A program made the translations under genes and the position numbers. The notes under the pieces are model-generated. The model was given only the letters and a program-made list of their open reading frames with translations. It was not told where the DNA came from and did no database searches. 57,414 nt of DNA from Rhodococcus sp. AW25M09 (GTDB lineage Bacteria; Actinomycetota; Actinomycetes; Mycobacteriales; Mycobacteriaceae): assembly GCF_000333955.1 (NCBI RefSeq), contig NZ_CAPS01000134.1, forward strand, positions 1 to 57,414, read 5' to 3'. Each line of letters starts with the position of its first letter. Within the stretch, counting starts at the first letter, position 1. Shown piece by piece: positions 51,297-57,414 of this stretch.

Positions 51297-54200
51297 TGGC
51301 CGTTCACCACGAGATCGTGTTCGAGTCCGAGATCTGCGAGTACCTCAATGGTCACGGCTGGCTGTATTCGCCGAAAGACACCGGCTATGACCGGGAACGG
51401 GCACTGTTTCCCGAGGACCTGTTCGCGTGGCTGAAGCAGACCCAACAGCCGGCGTATGAAAGAGCACTGAAAGCTGCCGGGTCGCAGGCGAAGTTCCTCG
51501 ACGTGCTGACCATCGCCCTCGACAAGCCCCTCGAACACGGCGGCGGGACGCTGAACATTCTGCGCAATGGCGTGCAGTACATCGGCGGCGGCCGGCTCAA
51601 GGTGGCGCAATTCCGCCCCGAAACGAGCTTGAACGCCACCAGCAACGAGCAGTACGCCGCGATGCGGGTACGGGTGATGCGGCAGGTGCATTTCTCTACC
51701 GCCGACCAACGCAGCATCGACCTGGTGTTCTTCGTCAACGGCCTCCCGGTCGCCACCGTCGAAATCAAGACCGACTTCAACCAGTCTCTCGACAACGCCA
51801 TCAGCCAGTACCGCAAGGACCGAGGCCCCATGACCAACGGGCGGCCGGAACCGTTGCTCTCGTTCGGTCACCGAGCGCTGGTCCACTTCGCAGTTTCCAA
51901 CGACCTCGCAGCGATGACCACCCGACTCGAAGGCACCACGACGCACTTTCTGCCGTTTAACGTCGGCCACAAAGGCGGCGCGGGGAACCCGCCCGCTGAG
52001 GGCGGTCGGTCGGCCACGGCCTACCTGTGGGAGCGGGTCTGGGAAAAGGACGCCTGGCTTACGATCATCGGCCGGCTGATGCTCGTGGAGACCAAGCAGG
52101 AGTGGGACGTGGCGACCGGGACGTCGGTACGCCGCACGAGCATGCTCTTCCCCCGGTTTCACCAGTGGGAGGCGGTGACGAACGTGGTGGCCGCGGTGCG
52201 CGAAGAAGGGGTGGGCAAGCGCTACCTGATCGAGCATTCGGCAGGATCGGGCAAGACGAACACCATCGCCTGGACCGCGCACCGGCTGGCGCGGCTACAC
52301 GTCGGCGACAAGAAGGTGTTCGACTCGGTGATCGTCGTGGTGGACCGCACCGTGCTCGACGGGCAACTGCAGGACGCGATACGCCAGATCGATGGGTCGG
52401 GGAAGATCGTGGCCACGATCAGCCCGGAGGACGTCCGCAAGGCGGGCGCGAAATCGAAATCCGGTTTGCTGGCAACGGCTTTGAAGAACAATGAGCTGAT
52501 CATCGCGGTGACCGTGCAGACCTTCCCTTTCGCGCTTGAGGAGATCCGCAAGGACTCCTCGCTCAAGGGCCGCCGTTTCGCGGTGATCGCCGACGAAGCG
52601 CATTCGTCGCAGTCCGGTCAAATCTCCTCCAAGCTCAAAGCTGTGCTGACCGCCGAGGAAGTCCAGGAGATCGAGGAAGGCGGGGAGGTCGACGTCGAGA
52701 CGATCCTGGCGGCGGAGATGACTGCGCGCGCCGAATCGGAGAGCATCTCTTTTCTCGCGTTCACCGCGACACCGAAAAACAAGACCCTGGAGCTGTTCGG
52801 CCGGCCGGGCCCTGACGGCAAACCGGTGGAGTTTCATCTGTACTCGATGCGCCAAGCCATTGAGGAGGAGTACATCCTCGACGTCCTCAAGGGTTACCAG
52901 ACCTACGACACCGCCTTGAAGATCGCCGGCAAAGCCGAAAGCGGCGACGGCAGAGAGGTGGAAGAGTCCGCTGCTCGCAAGGGGTTGATGCGATGGGTCA
53001 GGTTGCATCCGACCAACATCGCTCAGAAGGTCCAGATCATCGTCGAGCACTTCCACGCCAACGTCGCGCATTTATTGGAGGGCAAAGCCAAGGCGATGGT
53101 CGTGACCGACTCCCGCAAGGCTGCGGTGAAGTACAAGAAGGCAATCGATGCCTACATCGACAAGCGGTCTGCCGAGGATGCGTCGTACAACTACCGGACG
53201 CTGGTGGCGTTTTCCGGTTCGGTGACGATGGACGAGAACGAGGAGTGGGCCTCGGGGTGGGGGCCGCAGCCGAGTAAAGACGACGAGTTCACCGAACCCA
53301 ACCTCAATCCCGGTGCGGGTTCGGATCTGGCTGCCGCGTTCAAGGGCACGACCTACAAGATCATGCTGGTCGCCAACAAGTTTCAGACCGGGTTCGATCA
53401 GCCGTTACTAACGGCAATGTACGTGGACAAGAAGCTTTCGGGAGTCACTGCCGTGCAGACCTTGTCCCGGCTCAACCGCACGCACCGCACGGCTGGCGGA
53501 GAACGCAAACGCAAGACGTTCGTGATCGATTTCGTGAACAAGCCCGAGGACATCAGGGTGGCGTTCGAGCCGTACTTCACGGGTGCCAGACTGGAGACCG
53601 AGACCGACCCGTACGTCGTCGCGCACTTGGCCACCAAACTTGCGCAGTCGGGGATCTACACGCCGGAGCATGTGCGCCAGGTCGCTGAACTGTGGGTCAC
53701 ACGCAAGGGCCACAACGCACTGTCGGCAGCGATGAGCCCGGCTAAGAACGAGTTCGCTCGCCGCTACGCGGCAGCCATCGAGGCCGACGACACCGTTGCA
53801 CTGAACACTCTCGATCTCTTTCGCAAGGACGTTTCCACCTACGTCCGGCTGTATGACTTTATGAGTCAGATCGTCGACTACGGCGACCCGTTCATGGAGA
53901 TGCTGTCGATCTTCCTGCGACTGTTGGACAAGCTCATCGCGGACTCGTCCTGGGCCGCGGAGGTGGACCTGTCGGATGTGATCTTGGTCGGGGTCAAACA
54001 CACCAAGGCCGGTGCGGTCGACATCTCGTTGACCGGGGACGGCGAGCTCAAAGGCATCAGCTCCGCTGGCACCGGTAGCCGGAAGGACCCGAAATACGTT
54101 GCCCTGCAGGTCGTTATCGACAAAATGAACGACCTATTCGGAGCCGAGTCGTTCTCCGCGGCCCAGGTCCGTGAATTCGTACAGGGACTGGTACATCAAC

Positions 54201-54430
54201 TGTTGACCAATCCGGACTTGGTGAACCAGACACGAGTGAACTCAAAGAAGCAGTTCGTCGAGTCGCAGGACTTCCAAGCGGCGGTCACCGAGGCGGTCGT
54301 CGACAATCAGAATGCCCACAACACCATGGCCGACTACTTTTTCAGCGACGGCCCGGGTATCAGTGCTGTCATCATGGCGCTGGCAGACGCGTTCTACGAG
54401 GCGGCAATCGATCAGCCAGCGGACGCTTGA
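51296..54430 (+). CDS. hsdR: Type I restriction endonuclease subunit HsdR
   Basis: 1044 residues. The nuclease domain near the N terminus has D142 in SIDLVFF and EIK at 156-158, the PD-(D/E)xK core. The translocase follows, with Walker A SAGSGKT at 315-321, the DEAH box at 433-436, SFLAFTATPKNKTLELFG near 485, and KFQTGFDQP and LSRLNRTHR in the C lobe. It cuts unmethylated DNA after ATP-driven translocation. ATG 51296 shares its A with the hsdS stop. All motifs are present, so it should be active. Confidence 0.96.
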   Translation: MAVHHEIVFESEICEYLNGHGWLYSPKDTGYDRERALFPEDLFAWLKQTQQPAYERALKAAGSQAKFLDVLTIALDKPLEHGGGTLNILRNGVQYIGGGRLKVAQFRPETSLNATSNEQYAAMRVRVMRQVHFSTADQRSIDLVFFVNGLPVATVEIKTDFNQSLDNAISQYRKDRGPMTNGRPEPLLSFGHRALVHFAVSNDLAAMTTRLEGTTTHFLPFNVGHKGGAGNPPAEGGRSATAYLWERVWEKDAWLTIIGRLMLVETKQEWDVATGTSVRRTSMLFPRFHQWEAVTNVVAAVREEGVGKRYLIEHSAGSGKTNTIAWTAHRLARLHVGDKKVFDSVIVVVDRTVLDGQLQDAIRQIDGSGKIVATISPEDVRKAGAKSKSGLLATALKNNELIIAVTVQTFPFALEEIRKDSSLKGRRFAVIADEAHSSQSGQISSKLKAVLTAEEVQEIEEGGEVDVETILAAEMTARAESESISFLAFTATPKNKTLELFGRPGPDGKPVEFHLYSMRQAIEEEYILDVLKGYQTYDTALKIAGKAESGDGREVEESAARKGLMRWVRLHPTNIAQKVQIIVEHFHANVAHLLEGKAKAMVVTDSRKAAVKYKKAIDAYIDKRSAEDASYNYRTLVAFSGSVTMDENEEWASGWGPQPSKDDEFTEPNLNPGAGSDLAAAFKGTTYKIMLVANKFQTGFDQPLLTAMYVDKKLSGVTAVQTLSRLNRTHRTAGGERKRKTFVIDFVNKPEDIRVAFEPYFTGARLETETDPYVVAHLATKLAQSGIYTPEHVRQVAELWVTRKGHNALSAAMSPAKNEFARRYAAAIEADDTVALNTLDLFRKDVSTYVRLYDFMSQIVDYGDPFMEMLSIFLRLLDKLIADSSWAAEVDLSDVILVGVKHTKAGAVDISLTGDGELKGISSAGTGSRKDPKYVALQVVIDKMNDLFGAESFSAAQVREFVQGLVHQLLTNPDLVNQTRVNSKKQFVESQDFQAAVTEAVVDNQNAHNTMADYFFSDGPGISAVIMALADAFYEAAIDQPADA

Positions 54431-54472
54431 GACGGCCAACTGCCGCGAGTGTGGAGGGCGAAGACTTCAAGT

Positions 54473-54499
54473 CCGACGTCCATACCGCCTGGACGTCGG
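54473..54499 (+). terminator. Hairpin downstream of hsdR
   Basis: CCGACGTCCA at 54473-54482 pairs perfectly with TGGACGTCGG at 54490-54499; the loop is 7 bases. It starts 43 bp after the hsdR stop. No T-run follows, as is usual for actinobacterial terminators. Confidence 0.6.
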
Positions 54500-54561
54500 G
54501 GCCGGCGCTTCCGTCGTAGGTCAACGTCAAGACCGAGGCGAGCCAACGCAATTTAGTAAAT

Positions 54562-54601
54562 GCGAACAACCCACGCCCCTTCCGAGATGTGGGTTGTTCG
54601 C
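54562..54601. terminator. Hairpin between hsdR and the YjzC-like gene
   Basis: GCGAACAACCCAC at 54562-54574 and GTGGGTTGTTCGC at 54589-54601 form a perfect 13-bp stem with a 14-base loop. In the minus direction it lies 14 bp after the YjzC-like stop and is followed by ATTTACTAAATT. It can serve both strands. Confidence 0.7.
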
Positions 54602-54615
54602 CTGAAGCGGTGGAT

Positions 54616-54813
54616 CTACTTGCTGCGGCCTGCGCCGTTCTTGGTGCGATCGACCATGATGTAGCCCTGGCCGGCCTTGGGGGTCGGAGGCAGTGGATTG
54701 CCTTTGGTGGTGGTCCGCTCGTCGCCGGTGCGACCGCCGCGAGGTCCGACGATTTCAACCTGACCCGAACTCGGGGCTTTGGTTCCTGACTTCATGGGCT
54801 TCGAAGTAGCCAA
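54616..54813 (-). CDS. YjzC-like small protein
   Basis: 65 residues from TTG 54813, chosen because GGAGGAG lies 5 bases upstream; ATG 54795 would lose that site. SGTKAPSSGQVEIVGPRGG, then ERTTTKGNPLPPTPKAGQGY, follow the pattern of YjzC-type proteins (GxxAPxSGxYxxVGxRG and LPPTP). The family is small and of unknown role, found in Bacillus and many actinobacteria. It is convergent with the hsd operon. Confidence 0.75.
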   Translation of the reverse strand: MATSKPMKSGTKAPSSGQVEIVGPRGGRTGDERTTTKGNPLPPTPKAGQGYIMVDRTKNGAGRSK

Positions 54814-54944
54814 GGTGGCTCCTCCAGATCTCGCGCATCCAGGTCTCCTGCAGACCGAGACTTCACTGGAACTACAGCGCGTCGATTTGTTGCGGGACAC
54901 CGTGAGTCCTAGAGTCGGAAGTCAACCACGATCGACCAACACTT

Positions 54945-54973
54945 GAAGCCTCGGCGTCTATGCCCGAGGCTTC
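54945..54973. terminator. Hairpin between YjzC-like and HNH-like genes
   Basis: GAAGCCTCGG at 54945-54954 and CCGAGGCTTC at 54964-54973 form a perfect 10-bp stem with a 9-base loop. It lies upstream of both flanking genes, so it may be the terminator of a lost gene or a protein-binding site. Between it and 55195 no gene is seen. Confidence 0.45.
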
Positions 54974-55194
54974 AGGCATTTCTGCAGGCGTCAGTCTAGG
55001 CGTTGAGTCCGACAGATCGGACACGACACGCCTGGGTGGACCCCACATGTAGCCTCAGGCGCATCCTTGAGGCCCAACATCTAGTGGCAGCGGTCGCCCA
55101 AGGCCCAGCTCGCTCGCTGGCCTCACGCAACTATGCTGACCTTGTCTTTTCTCAAAGCGGGTGTGCATCCGCAGAACTGGAAGAGGATGCGAAA

Positions 55195-55998
55195 ATGAAC
55201 ACTCCGCGAGCCTGCGACTTCTGCGGACGGTCTGCGCCTGAGGTGTCGCTCAGCAAAGAACACGTGTTCGCCCGATCGCTTCGCGACACGGTCAGGCACG
55301 CTGAGGATCACACCTACGCAAGCGCGACCGATAAGTCCGGTCAGCTGAAAGGCGGGAAGGCCGTTCGGCCGGTGGCAATGTTCGACATCACTTCACGTCG
55401 GGTCTGCCGTGAGTGCAACTCGGGATGGATGAGCGAGCTCGAAGTTGCTGCGAATCCGGTTCTCCGCCGGCTTATTTCCGGGGAGGCCACTCTTACGGGC
55501 GCTGAGGTCGATGTTGTGCGCCGCTGGCTGGTCAAAACCGCTGTAGTTGACCATATGGCTGAGCCGAATTCGGAGAAGCCCACACCGACGGTTGATCCCC
55601 GCGACCGGCGGACAGTGATGGATCAAATTCCCGGCGGTTGGGTCGTCACGTTAGCCGTGCTGCATTCAAGCTGGCGCAACCACACGCACCGCGGATCAGT
55701 CGCGCTGCCGAAAGTGCGTATGGTCGACGGAGTTGAAATATCGGAGAGATTTCACTTCGCGACTATCGAGATCGGCTGCATGCTGGGGACGGTCACAGGG
55801 TTCGGCAGGGACAGCGACGTGGGCGCGGCGGTGGTCGAATGGATCACCAGCGGAATGATTACGTCGTATCCGTCAATGTCTCGACTAGAACGCGACGAGG
55901 CAATCGAGCTGCCACCGGCGTGGAATCCCCCTTCTGTGGACGCGATCGACAACCTCGGTGTTCAGTTCGCAGGGTCGATGTCCGACCTAGGCAGTTGA
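55195..55998 (+). CDS. HNH-like zinc protein (putative nuclease)
   Basis: 267 residues from ATG 55195. The N-terminal CDFCG at 8-12, then SKEHVFARSLRD with the HNH-type His, and later VCRECNSGWMSELE give two CxxC pairs around an EH motif, the layout of a zinc-bound HNH fold. The last HNH residue would be the Asn of CNSGWM. The remaining 170 residues have no known domain. It uses less G/C-biased codons than the neighbours and stands alone, so a recently gained defence or mobile nuclease is possible. Confidence 0.6.
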   Translation: MNTPRACDFCGRSAPEVSLSKEHVFARSLRDTVRHAEDHTYASATDKSGQLKGGKAVRPVAMFDITSRRVCRECNSGWMSELEVAANPVLRRLISGEATLTGAEVDVVRRWLVKTAVVDHMAEPNSEKPTPTVDPRDRRTVMDQIPGGWVVTLAVLHSSWRNHTHRGSVALPKVRMVDGVEISERFHFATIEIGCMLGTVTGFGRDSDVGAAVVEWITSGMITSYPSMSRLERDEAIELPPAWNPPSVDAIDNLGVQFAGSMSDLGS

Positions 55999-56288
55999 GA
56001 CTGGAGCAAGTGGCGGGACGGCGATCGGCTCCGAAGTCGTCGACCTGGACGCTGTCGTCGGCGAGCGTATCTGGGAGGGGAACCGGCGTTGCGCGGTGAC
56101 GAATGCCGTGGCTCTTAACGGTCGCGTCGGGACCCGATGCAAGAGCCTTTACTGAAAATGATAATCATGGCCGATAACAGATATTATGTCAGGTGAGGGC
56201 TCAAACAGTCTGCTAGACAGAGTGTTTCGAGTATACCTAGCTAGCCGTTCTCGTCACGTAACTTCGCTCGGAGGTGGTCTGCGCTGGA

Positions 56289-56446
56289 GTGGGTCCCGAG
56301 CAGGTCGACGACGGAGTTCTCTCGCGCCTCTACCGCCTCGACGCTGCCAAGACGCGCACGCCCCGGACGTGATGGACTTCGGTCCGTTCGCCGATGAGCT
56401 GAAGGAGTTGGCCTCGTCGGCCGTCGACCGACTCGTGCGGAACTAG
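56289..56446 (+). pseudogene. Short frameshifted gene fragment
   Basis: GTG 56289 opens VGPEQVDDGVLSRLYRLDAA and meets TGA; in the next frame VMDFGPFADELKELASSAVD follows directly and ends VDRLVRN at 56446. Both pieces have coding-like codons, so a single indel probably split one helical gene end. Too short to assign. The 290 bp before it (from 55999) hold no convincing gene. Confidence 0.3.
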
Positions 56447-56454
56447 TTGCGGAA

Positions 56455-56784
56455 CTAGTTGTAGTAGTGGAACACGCGACTGGTCATCGTGTCGGCCTCG
56501 TCATCGAAGGTGCCGAACGCCGACCGAAGCAGCTCGTAGGCAGGTGCCAACTGGGTCTGCTCGATCTTCGCTACCGATGAGACTGTCCACCCGGGGACCC
56601 CGTCATGTCCTGGAATCGGGTGACCGAACAGATCGACCAGGGCTTCGCGGCGATACCCGTTCTCCACGAGATCGTCCTCGGTGTACCAATCGTCTCGTGG
56701 GTCATGAACGTGTTCGTCCTTGACTCTCTGTAGCTCGGTCTCGATCCAGTCGTCGCCGGTCGATGGTGTCGCGGGTTCGGACAA
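56455..56784 (-). CDS. Hypothetical protein
   Basis: 109 residues from TTG 56784, with GAAGGGAA upstream. It starts MSEPATPSTGDDWIETELQR and has DWYTEDDLVENGYRREALVD, acidic and helical, and an end rich in Phe and Tyr. No family is recognised. It is convergent with the fragment at 56289, with only 8 bases between. The TTG start is uncertain. Confidence 0.5.
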   Translation of the reverse strand: MSEPATPSTGDDWIETELQRVKDEHVHDPRDDWYTEDDLVENGYRREALVDLFGHPIPGHDGVPGWTVSSVAKIEQTQLAPAYELLRSAFGTFDDEADTMTSRVFHYYN

Positions 56785-56927
56785 TATTCATTCCCTTCAG
56801 GGCCGCGTGCACGAGTCGTTTCAGCCTGCGCAATGCTAACCGCCACGCTGATCTACAGGTCGTCCACGCAAACGTGCGTACCCACCTGGATAGGTTCGTT
56901 TGCCCCTCGCGCGGGCATTCATCATGG

Positions 56928-57089
56928 ATGCCGCCGAATCCGTTGTCTCCGATGCTCGCCACCGCCGGGATGCTCCCGTCCGGACCCGCCTGGGTGTGGG
57001 AATGGAAGTGGGACGCAACTGCGCGGGTTCGCAGAAACTCGCGGACGATAGCGTCGCAACTCGCGCGTGCGTGGAGCATCAACCCCTGA
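56928..57089 (+). pseudogene. N-terminal fragment of an ATP-dependent DNA ligase (LigD/LigC-like)
   Basis: From ATG 56928 the residues LSPMLATAGMLPSGPAWVWE followed by WKWDATAR match the start of the ligase domain of actinobacterial ATP-dependent DNA ligases, where PMLAT and the adenylated Lys in E(W/F)KWDG are conserved. After KWD the similarity ends, and the frame stops at 57089. Everything after motif I is lost. The fragment is too short to be active. It may mark the edge of an inserted segment. Confidence 0.6.
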
Positions 57090-57232
57090 GGGACAACCGC
57101 ATTTGCAGACTGGCGACCATCAAACGCCTTCTGCCGCCGCCAGCACAGCCTCGCGTTTAATCCGGCAAGACCACTGCCGTCTACCGATCGGCTCCGGCCC
57201 ACCCCTTCCCTCATACCCCCACGGGCACTTGC

Positions 57233-57248
57233 ATACCCCCCTAGGTAT
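57233..57248 (+). promoter_or_regulatory. CsoR-like operator
   Basis: ATACCCCCCTAGGTAT has ATACC/GGTAT arms around a C-rich centre, like operators of CsoR/RcnR-family copper or sulfur-stress repressors. A half-copy ATACCCCC lies at 57213-57220. The small cysteine-rich gene at 57287 follows. Confidence 0.45.
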
Positions 57249-57286
57249 GTGCCAGAGTTGGGATGTACCCGCCAGAAAGGACCGCC

Positions 57287-57414
57287 ATGTGCTACCCCGT
57301 CCCGTGTCCGGCATGCGGTAAGACCACCTGGGCTGGCTGCGGTCGACATGTCGACAGCGTCATGAAGAACGTTCCGCAGTCGCAGCAGTGCTCCTGCTCC
57401 ATCGAGGCACCCGG
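57287..57414 (+). CDS. Small cysteine-rich protein, 3' truncated by the window
   Basis: ATG 57287 with AGAAAGG upstream begins MCYPVPCPACGKTTWAGCG, then HVDSVMKNVPQSQQCSCS; the frame is open to the window end. Seven Cys in 42 residues suggest a metal- or sulfur-binding protein. The CsoR-like site 39 bp upstream suggests induction by copper or reactive sulfur. The length is unknown. Confidence 0.62.
   Translation, partial: MCYPVPCPACGKTTWAGCGRHVDSVMKNVPQSQQCSCSIEAP

Noticed and set aside
56702..57349. 215-codon minus-strand frame over the right edge
   Set aside because: Arg/Gly-rich translation, and it is antisense to the ligase fragment and the cysteine-rich gene.
1..57414. CRISPR arrays, tRNA or rRNA genes
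   Set aside because: No regularly spaced repeats and no recognisable tRNA or rRNA sequence were seen on either strand.

Overview
The window is GC-rich DNA of an actinobacterium, most likely a Rhodococcus/Gordonia-type member of the Mycobacteriales. Codons favour G/C at the third position, and the gene families fit: Lsr2, NrdH, an ECF42 sigma factor with its DGPF partner, GAF-ANTAR regulators, DUF4913, DUF6308 and DUF6349 proteins. A large MobF relaxase, a VirD4-like coupling protein, a ParB-family protein and a plasmid-type methylase-helicase mark it as part of a large conjugative or mobilizable plasmid (or an integrated relative). No ParA, no clear replication initiator and no VirB4 ATPase lie in the window, so only part of the element is seen.

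Layout. 1-2.45 kb: partial CcdA, an Nramp metal transporter and a VOC protein. 2.5-2.65 kb: two outward-facing termini resembling Tn402/Tn5053-family transposon ends, 5 bp apart. 2.66-5.85 kb: a broken AlbA_2/Schlafen remnant, a zinc-hook AAA_13 ATPase and a short remnant. 5.87-15.0 kb: plasmid maintenance genes: Lsr2, HicAB, an SOS-box-controlled ImuA'-like gene, an HTH protein, ParB, an excisionase-like HTH and several small plasmid-type proteins, linked by two families of shared palindromic sites. 15.07-16.8 kb: ECF42 sigma factor and DGPF protein. 17.2-23.2 kb: NrdH, a stand-alone DnaB-N-like protein, an OB-fold protein, DUF6308, an HNH-type nuclease and unknown genes. 23.4-41.2 kb: transfer region with the TraA relaxase-helicase, a HEPN-like gene, the giant methylase-helicase, DUF4913, the TraG/VirD4 coupling protein and an upstream partner. 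41.3-47.8 kb: stress and regulation cargo (two GAF-ANTAR proteins, STAS, fluoroacetate-dehalogenase-like hydrolase, manganese catalase, HemK-like methyltransferase, frameshifted genes). 48.3-54.4 kb: a complete type I restriction-modification operon (hsdM-hsdS-hsdR). 54.6-57.4 kb: YjzC-like protein, HNH-like protein, gene debris including a DNA-ligase fragment, and the start of a small cysteine-rich gene behind a CsoR-like site.

The most interesting material is regulatory. Five copies of an 18-bp palindrome around CGTCAAG-N4-CTTGACG are spread over 22 kb. Three copies of a CTTACAGT/ACTGTAAG-type operator sit at promoters around the ParB region. A 32-bp dyad repeat (30/32 identical) overlaps the start of a short leader ORF in front of two distant minus-strand operons. 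A LexA-type SOS box lies in the spacer of the ImuA'-like promoter. Several plasmid proteins also carry QLxLF-like peptides that resemble sliding-clamp-binding motifs. Defence-type genes (type I R-M, AAA_13 ATPase, HEPN-like, HNH-like) sit beside a candidate anti-restriction methylase-helicase.
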